In this document: positions 41,262-50,031 of the stretch, in pieces
Layout of the letters: each line of letters begins with the position of its first letter
Numbering within the stretch: position 1 is the stretch's first letter
DNA from: Gracilaria vermiculophylla
Taxonomy: Eukaryota > Rhodophyta > Florideophyceae > Gracilariales > Gracilariaceae
Assembly: GCA_019155205.2 (NCBI GenBank)
Contig: JAHNZQ020000092.1
Coordinates: forward strand, 142,900-192,930
DNA: 50,031 nt
Direction: 5' to 3'
Position numbers and translations under genes: made by a program
The notes under the pieces: generated by a model
Told to the model about the DNA's origin: nothing
What the model saw: only the letters and a program-made list of their open reading frames with translations
The model's database searches: none

Positions 41262-42528
41262 ATTGGAAAGCGCTTCAATGATCTTTCGCAGTCCCAGCCA
41301 TCGAATTGCAAGCTTTTATCCTGCATGGAAATCTTTTCGAGAAAGTAGAACGAAAGCGTTCCTAGAAAAATTAGGAAGCTGACCCTTTGAAGCTCTTACA
41401 AGAGAAATGGCGAGGTTTTTTGCCACATTGTTCGGTATCAGGGGGTGTAGTTTGGCAACTCTGTCTTTCAAAGCCAGGATATTCATAGATCGTTCGAACT
41501 GTGTGTCGCTGATACTCCTAGTTGTTCTAATAGTTGCTCTCAAAAAGGTGGCGATCTGTGAGGACGCTTCAATACCAGTGAATGCTGTCAGGGGTGGAGA
41601 GGGAGAGTTTTTTCAAATGCTTTGAATGATTCGAAGAATATCTGGAAATTCCTTGAATTCCATTCGATGTTCCAACGCGAGCAAGCGAAACGTTTGAATA
41701 TCTTCTTCACCAAGACGTTAAACGACGCCATTGCTCCAAGATGTACACGGGATTGTGAAGTGATGGGTTACAAGAAGGTCTTTGGAAACAAGACGAATAG
41801 TTTCGCTTTAAAATGAGCGAGCCCATCTGATATGAGACCTCGAGAAACTCCAAAAGCGACACACTAGTCGATTACTGCCATTGCCGCATTGTTTGTGGTG
41901 GTTACTGTTGTTGCAAAAAACCACATGTAGACGGAGTGATAGTCGTGTAGCAATAAGATGTATTTTGAACACGTGAGGCTCTTTCTTATGTCGATGTAGT
42001 CGAATCGAAGAAGATCGTTGGGTTGGTTCCATGTAGTGCGGGTCCAAATGGTCGGTGTACTTTTGCACCTCTAAGTGTGGAGATACAGTGGATGTAGGAT
42101 TTAACAAATGCTTGCACGTCATCTGAAAGCGTATTCTAAAAGTAATACCGTTTGAGAGTCATCGTGGTTGTCTGCTTCAATCTATGACCTTAAGAGCCCG
42201 TATAAGCGTTGATACATAGTTGGGGTTCTAGATTATCAGCTGCCTCAGGTATCCATATTGCACCGTCGGGCGTTTTCCAAATTCCATCGGATTGAAGTGT
42301 TTGCAGACGTCGGCTGTTGATATGTTCCTTCTGAACGTACACAAATTCTGTAAGGGATGGCCACTTGAACGTTTTTATGGTGGTCGTAGGCCGCACCGGA
42401 ATCTTGATGAGCCGACGAACCGTCTTTGGCGCAGACCAACACTTTACTAGATATGCCCACACATTGTCGACTCCATTAATGTGAAAGCATATGTACGAAT
42501 AAATGCTTAGACGGACGGCCCAGCGCAA
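41262..42528 (-). pseudogene. pol: RNase H end and integrase, heavily decayed
   Basis: 42528-42190 is open and carries the RNase H end and connection segment (GVDNVWAYLVKCWS, IPVRPTTTIKTFKWPSLTEF, GIWKTPDGAIWIPEAADNLE). Integrase then starts with NAYTGS-stop-GHR at the His pair and CIHC at about 42110. The conserved RPFGPALHGTNP follows on the minus strand near 42050. Beyond that, to 41262, stops and frame changes are dense and the D,D-35-E core cannot be traced with confidence. Confidence 0.75.
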
Positions 42529-42795
42529 AATTTTAGGCGTAGACGACTAAATGAGATCGGGAGCAAGATACAGTGGGTCGAAGAGGAAGATGAGGTTGTT
42601 ATGGTCAGTGTGAAGGTCGAAATCTGGCGTCGTTGCCGCAGGCCAATGCATGCTTTCTACTTTGGCTATGATGGCGTACACGTCCTTCTCCAACGTTGAC
42701 TAGCCTAATTGAGTCCCGTTGGATCGCCCAGAGTAGATTGTGCGGGGTTCATAGTGTTGTTTCTTGTGCGGTAGTGGTAAGTTTTTGAAAGGTAC

Positions 42796-43284
42796 TTAAG
42801 TTTCAATGCCTGATATGCAAATGGCCCAGACGTCGGTGGAGATGAAAAGACTTTGAAGTTCGTCTCGATGTGGAAAAGGTACGGTGTCGACCAACGCTTT
42901 TTTGCAACGCTTAAATGCCTCTAATTCGTTTCGTCCCCAGCCTGTAGAATCTAGAGATGTGGCGCTCACCGCACGTTTTGTTTGCTTACCAGCATCTTCA
43001 TATACATGTTCCATGAATTTGTGCAGCGACGAGATGATTTGCCCAAAGTCTGGGATCCCCGTCTTTACCCATTGCATGGCACAGACGAATTGTTGGAAGT
43101 GGGTTCCCGTGCCAGGTGGTTCCATTGACACCAGTCCCTCTACTTGTTTGGGATCATGTCTAAATCCATCTATCGAAAATATCCTGCCGCACCAGCGAAT
43201 GGATTTGGCGAAAAGCACACTTTCCAGGATGCAATCAAATAGCGAAATTTGAGCAAGTATGATAGAGCTTCCGCAGGCCTTCAA
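42796..43284 (-). pseudogene. pol: RT thumb/connection and RNase H start
   Basis: A minus frame of 162 codons: WCGRIFSIDGFRHDPKQVEG, QQFVCAMQWVKTGIPDFGQI, ELEAFKRCKKALVDTVPFPH, then LFISTDVWAICISGI, the RNase H start with its first Asp. It continues the RT of 43235-43888 after a frame change. Confidence 0.85.
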
Positions 43285-43888
43285 TTAAGTCATCGACGGC
43301 GCAAATGTAAAGCAGAATGTTATCCAGCCAGTACAGCATATGTTTGAGCAAGTCATTTGGAAACTTTTCCGCGAGTATTGACTGCAAGTGCCTCGTTGCG
43401 TTCGTCGTACCATGTACTACTCTCGTCGGTGAGAACACACCATCGGGTGTGATGAAGGATTGGAGCTCTTGCGAGTCTTTATCCATCGGAAATTGCCAGT
43501 GACCATGTGAGACATCGAATGTTGCGAAGTATTTTGACCCGGCCAGTTTGAGTAGTTCTTGCTCAATGTTTGGCATGGAGTATTGATGTCTGACGGTATA
43601 ATCATTAATCGGTCGTAGGTCCACTGTGAAACGAAATTTCGTTGGTCCAGGTTTCTGCAAAGTAAGTGGTGGTGAGGCCCATACAGATGTTGTGTTTGCG
43701 TAAACAATTCCTGTGCGAATCAAGTAAAAGACAAACGTTTTTAAAAAGGCGCGTTGGTCTTGAGAGTATGCGTAGGCGGACACATGTTGGTTAAGCATCT
43801 TTTGTGAGGATTCTCCGAAGAGGTTTGACCTTCGCTGGAGGCCCAGATGATAGAGAGGTGCAGAAGATGTTGACATGCTCGTGTACAA
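43235..43888 (-). pseudogene. pol: Reverse transcriptase
   Basis: A 217-codon minus frame with GIVYANTTSVWASPP, FRFTVDLRPINDYTVRHQ (with first-strand residues), KYFATFDVSHGHWQFPMD (first catalytic Asp), QSFITPDGVFSPTRVVHGTT, and the catalytic box in MLYWLDNILLYI at 43319-43333, where the second Asp of L-D-D is Asn. The family normally reads WLDD here, so this enzyme is inactive as written. Confidence 0.9.
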
Positions 43889-44090
43889 AGTCTTTCAGGC
43901 CAGAAACATCCCGATTTTCCTTGCCGTAGGATTTTGCTGTTTGGATCACTTCGTCCACTACATGAAGTATTTCTTCGTGTTCCGTGCTGTCGACTGGGTC
44001 CAGAAGCACGTGGTAGGGAGAGGGGCCTTCTACTTTCTGAGAACTGTAGTAAATAACACGCGGTCTGTCTTCGTAGTTCAGTTTTTTCAT
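43791..44090 (-). pseudogene. pol: Protease-RT linker segment
   Basis: A 99-codon minus frame, including EEILHVVDEVIQTAKSYG and FVHEHVNIFCTSLSSGPPAKV, corresponding to the segment before RT where the downstream frame FxxxFxxxLSxGPPAxVxPL is typical. It overlaps the RT frame by about 100 bases because of a frame change. Confidence 0.7.
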
Positions 44091-44258
44091 TGAGAAGTTA
44101 ATAAGCCCGTTGGCTCAAGTGCACATGATGCGACTGACATAGCCTATTTTGCTTTGATTTCCGATTCTGGAACAGTCTGCGCCGTTAAAAGTGAGCCGAT
44201 TATTGTCGAACAATGTGTGCATATCGACACGAAGACGTTCCAGCACAGGACGACCTAT

Positions 44259-44996
44259 TTAAAGGTCTTCGCAAGCTAGGTCGTCCTCGGCGACGAGGAA
44301 CGGTATTTTCATGAGCGCTGAGGTTCCTGGTGCCAGGTGTCGAATTGTTCGGGGTACCACCCATGTAAGGTAAATTGTAAACTGTTCGCCTGTTTCATTT
44401 TTGTCTTTCTTAAGTGCAACTGCCAAGGTTACAGTTTTGATGGCTGCTATTTTCCCGATGCCCTGTATTGCGCCCCTGTCGGGTAGATGGGGCAACACCA
44501 GACTGTCATCCCTTCCATCATCCCATCGTCCGGATGAATCAATCGACGTATGTTTTCCATCAGAAATTTTGACATAGCAAAGAGGCGACGTCTTCAGGGC
44601 TATGGGCCGTAATCGTCCAATAGTGCCAGAGCGTTCTTGAGCTGAATTTTTCTGTAATCTAGTTGACACGGCAGGACCGTCTGTGGCTTTTGTAGCAGCA
44701 AGTTCTGCTTTCAGCTGTTCTTTTATCTCTTCAGTAGCTAGTTCGCCGTCTTCTATCCAGTGATGTGCTTCTTTTCCTATGAAATGCGGGTGTGGGCAAG
44801 CGGGAGGTCCACGACGCGTCTCTTTTCGAAATAGTCTAGATTCTGTAGAGGATTCTGACTCTTTCTTGCCGTCTCTCTGTGGAGCACTTGCTGTTGCTTG
44901 GCTTGAGGTATTGCGATGTTTCGTCTGCTTAGATTTCGTAGGTGGGCCGTTGTCTATAATTTCAATTCTATCTGCTGCTACTAGTGCGCGCTTCAT
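44259..44996 (-). pseudogene. Gag C terminus and protease
   Basis: A 245-codon minus frame. A basic Ser/Thr-rich segment leads to a Cys/His cluster (CPHPHFIGKEAHHW, a degenerate zinc motif) and then the protease region. The active-site area (about 44540-44500) reads SSGRWDDGRDDSLVLP, a disrupted D-S-G-A motif. The downstream segment at and below the stop reads DL-stop-IGRPVLERLRVDMHTLF, the conserved I-G-R-P-x-L-E block that closes this protease. Confidence 0.8.
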
Positions 44997-45447
44997 ATAA
45001 ACCCTTCAAGTCTTTTCTGAGCTTACTATGAGCACGTTCGAGATAGTTCTCAAGCCCTTGCTGGAGTGCTAATGACCTGATGGACCCAAGAAGGTATTTG
45101 ACTGCAAGTTTCTGCTGTTCCTCCATTTTCCAACTAAGTCCATTGGGTCGGCGGACAGACACGTAGGAAGTGAATAAACGTTTCATTTTCGAGCGCAAAG
45201 AGGGTTCATTTATGTCCATGTAAAGGTTTTTCTTGATGATAGAGTCTATCGAGGCAATGGATGCAGATGACTTCTCTTCTTTGGCTTCTGATTCCAGGAA
45301 CCTACGTAACAGCTTGTCTGTAAGTGGAGAAATTAACGTCGACCCAGATATATGATCGAACGCAACTGTGGACTCCAACCATTCTGTGTCTACGTAGTAT
45401 GTTATGTTAACCAGGCGCACTGGTTCCATAGTGGTTGAATCTATCAC
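44968..45447 (-). pseudogene. gag: Gag N-terminal and core region
   Basis: A 159-codon minus frame from the Met at 45447 (MIDSTTMEPVRLVNITYYVD). It is mostly helical and charged, without a motif I can name. It is placed as gag by its position between the 5' LTR and the zinc motif/protease frame. The Met at 45447 may not be the original start, since the frame is short for a gag. Confidence 0.6.
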
Positions 45448-45782
45448 GGCTAATTGAAGAGCACGAGAGGCTACTTCTTTGACATACTGGTCGTATATGC
45501 GAAGAAAAACTCGAATAGATCGGGGGTCGGTCAGCGAGAGCCACAGGTATTTTATTGAAAATGAGAGGGAATATGGCTGCTTCAGAGTGAGCTAGCTCTC
45601 GTCGTCAGCATAATCGGATATCGGCGGCGATGTAGACGCTATTGTGGATCGAACAAATACAGTACCGTGTATCGGCAGTGATCACTGTGCGCTTCACAGT
45701 AGGAAGAGGCACGATTGTGGGATAGATGGAGGCTTATCTGTTCGATGTCCTCCTTGTTTACTTGGCCTGGTTGTGTCGGTAT

Positions 45783-45947
45783 CTTAAAAATACTACTCAT
45801 GTGTTTCCCTATCCGGAAACAATGCCCAACTGCATGCCATTCTTGGCTTTCATGTCCAAAGAGAAATGATATAGCGGATTGAAAATATATCTATCTCCTG
45901 GATTTGCATGGCTGCCTTGCGTGGTTGCTTGCTGGGCATTGTTTACA
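45783..45947 (-). repeat. 5' LTR of minus-strand gypsy (start; 3' boundary unresolved)
   Basis: On the minus strand it starts TGTAAACAATGCCCAGC. It is collinear with 40906-40748 to 45783, where the comparison ends because the 3' copy is cut. The true LTR end lies somewhere between 45783 and about 45600. I could not find a convincing TGG primer site there. Confidence 0.75.
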
Positions 45948-46956
45948 CTCTGCAATGAAGAGTACTGCGATGGAGCAACGACGGGAGCTCGATGGGTCGC
46001 TTGGGGCACAGGCGTGCGAGCGGCGGTCCCGCGAGGTATCGCGAATGGGCAGTGGGCAGGCGGAGGGCGGGGACGCTGCGTTGTGTCAAAGTGCAGAGAG
46101 GAGTGAGGGGTCGCGTGCAGGCCGCATGAGGCGCCATCGATGCGTGTTAGGGCCGAGGGAGAGAGCGCGCCCAGAAGGCGTGCCGTGACTGCTTCAGGTC
46201 TTGAGTGTGTGGCAATGCACAATAGATGGTGACAGCTGGCGTCCGTCATGGCGCGGTGGCCTATTTTTCCATGCTGGTTGGAATATGCATAAATTCTACG
46301 CAAAACGCCTGACCTAACTTAAAACGGAGGTCAAGAATGTTACGAAGCTTTAGTCGTAGGCTCAGCTCTGTGCAGTGCTTTATACTCCTCCCCCGAGCAA
46401 CATGGCTGTAGGTGTCTAGTGAGACCACCTGCAACCGTCTCGCATGGCGGCCATTCAACATGTGTGCATTACAACCGAGGCCCCTTTATCCTCTTTTGGA
46501 ATAGTTTCTGAAAAGCAGACACGTGTTCAATTTGTCTGGTGCCATGCATTATCCTGGTGTCAGTCTTTCTACACATGGCGCAGCGCGTGACGTTTGAGTG
46601 TGTCACTCTGAAAGACGTAGTCGCTGGAAATGCATAAACGTGCGACACTTCGGCGCTGCGAGGAAGCCTTTGTTTGCAGGAATGAGCTACTGTCCCTGCT
46701 GTAGTAGCACATATGCTGTTTTTGAAACATATCGATGAGCTGTAATGTAAGCCATTGTGAAAACAGTGACGGGGTGCTTAATGTGCTGCCTGAGGTGACG
46801 TAGAAGCTGCTTGTGTATGGAACCGTGTTAGAGTGACACACAGGATCCGTGAATTGGTGCACTGCCATGCTGTCGTAAGTTTATGAAACTGTCATGACTT
46901 GTTGTGCATCATTTCCGCTATGTTTTGCTTAGTTCATGTCAGACGTACTAATTTTT

Positions 46957-46990
46957 GGGTAACATTGTGGGTAACATTGTGAGTAACATA
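46957..46990 (+). repeat. Short tandem repeat, 12-bp unit
   Basis: GGGTAACATTGT occurs twice in succession, followed by a third degraded unit GAGTAACATA. Confidence 0.8.
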
Positions 46991-47049
46991 TTTATGTCAT
47001 GCTCAAGTATGATTGGTAATATTGATCGTCTCTGCTTCGAAGTGTAGGT

Positions 47050-47115
47050 AATGCTCCAATCGCGTTGGTGCACGTTTGCCACTATATAAGGTGGCATCGA
47101 CTCACCTCGAAGTAA
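47050..47115 (+). promoter_or_regulatory. Promoter-like segment (CCAAT and TATA motifs)
   Basis: CTCCAATC at about 47054 lies some 25 bases before ACTATATAAGG (47081-47091). No coding frame follows convincingly. The layout resembles an LTR promoter, but no second copy or LTR ends were found. Confidence 0.25.
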
Positions 47116-48651
47116 ATCCGAGCCAGAGCTGGCGAGCGTTCTTTGCATCCCCTCAAATGTCCACTGCCTCGCTGACCTCCATTAGCCGTAAACGGCGTTA
47201 TAAAATAGTATGGTGGGCAGCGTGAGGTTAGTAAAACCGACTATAGTAGCAGTGGAGGTCGAGTACGCAACACGCAGCACGCGCCACCTGCCGTACTAGT
47301 CACGATTTGTGGCGGCGCGTTGTTTGTACAGACAAGTTAAACTATGTAGTCTGAAACACTGCCCGCATCAAGTGCAGTCGATAATAATGCGCGCTTCAGA
47401 TGAGGTCCATAACATTGCGCGGTCTAATTGCAGTGCCACGCATTGCCTTTGCGATAAACCTTGCCCGCAATCAAATGCCAAATGCAAACATGCAACGCAT
47501 ACAAATTCTTCGCGCATTGTACCTTTGATTACACAGTGGAAGCACTCAAAAAAACCCTATATTTATCAGGATAGCTACAAATATGCACCTTATTGCCTCA
47601 ATCTAGGTTTAGACATGGCTACTGGTGACATTGTAAAGCTTTAAACCAAACCTAAATTCCTAACCTAATTAATCACACTTATTCGCAGTATTTTACGGGC
47701 AAGACTTTACAAAATATGCTATGCTACTGGCAACATCGTTCTAATCGTTGTTTGAAGCATTTATGGTGCCATTCAACTGCAATATGCCGTCACTCATGAC
47801 GGCATTGACTTTTGTACAAGCTTTCTTCTCGCTTTCGGTTTCTTGTTTCACATCGCCAGTAGCAGTCTATACACTCTTTGCAGCTTGATTTGCACTCTAT
47901 CTCGTCTCTCCTCTCCCTCTCCTCATCTCATGTTTCATAGCAGTGATTAGCTTGACAGGCTCGCGCCAGGGTGTACACCGGCATATAGTATAGTCTATAT
48001 TGCCACGGCCTTGCTCAAGTAGTATGTACAATATCCCAATGTACAAATCCATGTTCACCGGTATTCATTACATCCGAGTAAAGTATAAACTTACACCGAC
48101 CCCCCCAGGTAAAAGTCTCAATTCAATAATCATTGTCAAAATGGTGAACGGTAGACGTTAACCACATATAACGATGACCATTCTCTCTAACAATCAATTT
48201 GTCCTCTTCATGAAACAGAAACACCTACTACCTTGCTCAGAACAAACAAAAAAATATGTTCATCATCCAGTTTTTGCATCTCCTGCACGACCTATAACAG
48301 AGAAATCCTGTGCCAGTACCTGAATTGTGAAACTCATCCTGTCCTTTCAGGGCATTTCTGTAGGCGGTGTACCTTCGGAGCCTGTGTTGAGAAAAATCAC
48401 AGACGATAGCACGCTCTGTCTCGTGACATGCAATCGTCTGCCCCGAGCGCACGGGTTTTGACCGCCGACGCTGCCCGAAACGGGCCAGACACTGGCCAGT
48501 TTTCCATCCTCGTTCCTGGTCGAGAACGGATGCGTCGGCGGCGGCGGCGGTGGCAGCGGCAGGGACACATCCATTGCAGGTGCTGCGCACCTGGGCGTGG
48601 TGCGGCGGCGTGTGCTGAGATGGCAGCAGCGTGGACGACGGGTGGGAGGAT

Positions 48652-48656
48652 GGTGG
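48652..48656 (+). repeat. Possible target duplication GGTGG (left)
   Basis: GGTGG before the solo LTR versus GGCGG after it (49207-49211), one mismatch, in a GC-repeat-rich site where such matches arise easily. Confidence 0.4.
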
Positions 48657-49206
48657 AATGGTACCGTCAGTTCTGCTTTCGAGGTGGTAGTGCACAACGT
48701 CCGTTAGAAGTTTTTATTGACTTCTAAGGCGCAACTTTCCAAAGGTGGTATCCGGTAATCGCTGTCACGAGCCAGGGGTGTTTGGAAAGGGAATCCGCAA
48801 ACACAAAGTGGAGGGAGAGGTTCCCAGGACGGACAATGCTCTTACAGGCGCTGCTACGTTGCGACCTGGAGATCGGTGTCTTAGAAACCTTAGGATGATT
48901 GACGAGAGTCTTTAACCGTAAAAATAGATGTAAACTCAAGGGTGCCTAGTTTACTTCCCCAGAGGTGAAATTCGACCGGCGGATTAAGTAACGAGCCGAG
49001 AACCCGCTTCGGCAAGTCTCACTACTGTAGTAGGTACCCGCATAAATTAACTAAAATAAATATTCTACAGCCCCTTAAGGATACTGTAGCGCACGCGGGC
49101 AAAAGTATGCACCACGAGGCCCAGTAAAGAAAATAAGAGCCCTCCTTAGGAATGTTACGCCATAAGGCCACACCACCAATTTTCTCTTAGGAGCCACTGT
49201 ACTTCA
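48657..49206 (-). mobile_element. Solo family F LTR, old copy
   Basis: 550 bases collinear with the family F LTRs but visibly more diverged (first and last bases changed: ends read TGAAGT on the minus strand instead of TGTAGT). No gag or pol on either side. It splits a GC-rich triplet-repeat tract. Confidence 0.85.
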
Positions 49207-49473
49207 GGCGGGTGGCAAGGATGCGTGGACGGGAGCTGCAATGGCGGCTGCTGCAGCGGCGGGAGTAGCGGTGGCGGTGGCAGTGGCGCTGCTGCAGCTG
49301 CGCTCGTGGACGCGTTGCATCTCCATATGCTGATGCGGCGGGGGCGACGAGGAAGATAGGAGCGGCGACGACGGTGGGGGCGGCGACGACGGTGGGAGTG
49401 GTGATGATGGTGTGGGCGGCGACGACGTATATTGTGACGGAGGGCGAGAATGGGAGCCGCAATTGCGGGTAGT
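49207..49473. repeat. GC-rich imperfect triplet-repeat tract
   Basis: Runs of GGC/GGT/GCN triplets such as GGCGGCGACGACGGTGGG, continuous in character with 48528-48656 on the far side of the solo LTR. A plus-strand frame from MAAAAAAGVAVAVAVALLQL exists but is only a by-product of the repeat as far as I can tell. Confidence 0.5.
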
Positions 49474-50026
49474 TGTGGTACTGTCAGCCCTCCTGTCGAG
49501 GTAGTAAAGCACAATGTCCGTTAGGAGGTTTTGGTGACTCCAAAGGCGCGTATTCCTAAAGGTGGTCTCCGGTATCCGCTGTCGCGAGCCGGGGGAATTC
49601 TAAAAGGGATACGCAAACACCAAGCGGAGGGGGAGGTTCACTAGGCAGACAATGCTCCTACAGGCGCCGCTATGATGCGACCTGGGGATCGGCGTCTTAG
49701 AAACCTGCGTAGATCGACAAGAGACTCCAACCGGAAAAGTAGACGGAGACTCAAGGGTGCTTGTCTTTACTTCCCCAGAGGTGGAGCTCAACCGGCAGCT
49801 TAAATATCAAGCCGGGAGCCCGCCTCGGCAGGTCTCACTACTGTGCTAATTACCTGCATAAAATATCTAAAATAAATAATAAATTCTACCGTGCCTCAAG
49901 GAAACTGTAGCGCACGCGGGCGAGATTATGCACCACGTGGCCCAGCCAATAAATTACGAACCCTCCTTAGGAATATTATACCTTAAGGCCAAAGCACCGT
50001 ATTTCCGTAGGAGCCACTGTACTACA
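49474..50026 (-). mobile_element. Family F LTR at right edge, probably solo
   Basis: 553 bases, complete from TGTAGTACAGTGG to ...CAGTACCACA on the minus strand. There is no primer site to its left and no purine tract in the five bases to its right (CTGGT), so it does not look like either end of a full element. Flanks GTAGT and CTGGT do not match. Confidence 0.85.
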
Positions 50027-50031
50027 CTGGT

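Larger units (their letters stand above)
40748..45947 (-). mobile_element. Decayed Ty3/gypsy element, minus strand, with chromo-like C terminus
   Basis: Minus-strand order from high to low coordinates: 5' LTR start (45947), gag (45447), protease, RT, RNase H, integrase, a chromo-like domain ending at 40920, a purine tract, and the start of the 3' LTR (40906), which is cut at 40748 by the family F LTR. Several pol blocks resemble, from memory, a gypsy lineage of oomycetes and other microbial eukaryotes. Many stops and frame changes. Confidence 0.9.
45948..48656. other. Unassigned interval
   Basis: I recognise no element or gene. 46000-46160 is GC-rich. A minus frame at 45809-46303 overlaps the LTR and looks like chance. 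47150-48250 is mostly noncoding in appearance. 48500-48656 is GC-rich triplet-repeat-like DNA that continues beyond the solo LTR at 49207. Confidence 0.5.

Noticed and set aside
45809..46303. A 164-codon minus-strand frame
   Set aside because: Its second half is the LTR of the minus-strand gypsy and its first half is GC-rich DNA. The reading frame is best explained by composition.
47600..47690. CCTAAATTCCTAACCTAA-like bases suggesting telomeric repeats
   Set aside because: The motif is not repeated in tandem and the context is ordinary AT-rich DNA.
1..50031. CRISPR arrays, bacterial operons, rRNA genes
   Set aside because: No spaced short direct repeats, no rRNA-like blocks, and every identifiable gene is a eukaryotic retroelement gene.

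Overview
The window reads as a transposon-dense stretch of a eukaryotic nuclear genome. I find no convincing single-copy host gene, rRNA gene or ordinary tRNA gene. Almost everything I can identify belongs to LTR retrotransposons of the Ty3/gypsy and Ty1/copia superfamilies, inserted next to and into each other on both strands and decayed by stops, frameshifts and truncation. Two runs of exactly 100 N (12722-12821 and 28067-28166) are assembly gaps that fall inside repeats. Several gypsy pol sequences resemble, from memory, families seen in oomycetes, chytrids and other microbial eukaryotes, and the copia elements have the half-initiator-tRNA primer site known from Drosophila copia. I therefore suggest a microbial eukaryote, possibly an oomycete, with low confidence.

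Layout, left to right. (1) 2-747: an unidentified coding remnant followed by a putative short LTR. (2) 748-3825, minus: the gag end and 5' LTR of a large gypsy family, here called family F. (3) 3826-6627: unassigned. (4) 6628-11528, plus: a full-length but decayed copia element. (5) 11529-12596: unassigned. (6) 12597-12947: solo family F LTR with a perfect 5-bp target duplication and a gap inside. (7) 13634-19496, plus: a complete chromodomain-bearing gypsy (chromovirus) with perfect target duplications GTCTC. (8) 19502-24069, minus: a heavily decayed gypsy recognisable by reading through stops. (9) 24070-28066, plus: a gypsy cut off by the second gap. (10) 28167-29380, minus: 5' end of a second copia copy with a nearly open gag. 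(11) 29381-30301: a tRNA-derived SINE-like unit. (12) 30302-40747, plus: a 10.4-kb family F element with LTRs, primer site, gag, an almost open pol and a polypurine tract. It also carries a long gene-like reading frame on the opposite strand between pol and the 3' LTR. (13) 40748-45947, minus: a decayed gypsy with a C-terminal chromo-like domain and matching LTR ends. (14) 45948-48656: unassigned. (15) 48657-50026: two minus-strand family F LTRs separated by GC-rich triplet-repeat DNA.

The most interesting item is the antisense reading frame of the 10.4-kb element (37598 to about 39319, minus strand, about 574 codons, one stop). It is not gag, protease, RT, RNase H or integrase, and I cannot match it to a known family. 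The same family also shows a conserved candidate -1 frameshift heptamer at the gag-pol overlap in two independent copies. The reverse transcriptase catalytic motif is damaged in four of the six elements where I can read it, so most copies here cannot move on their own.
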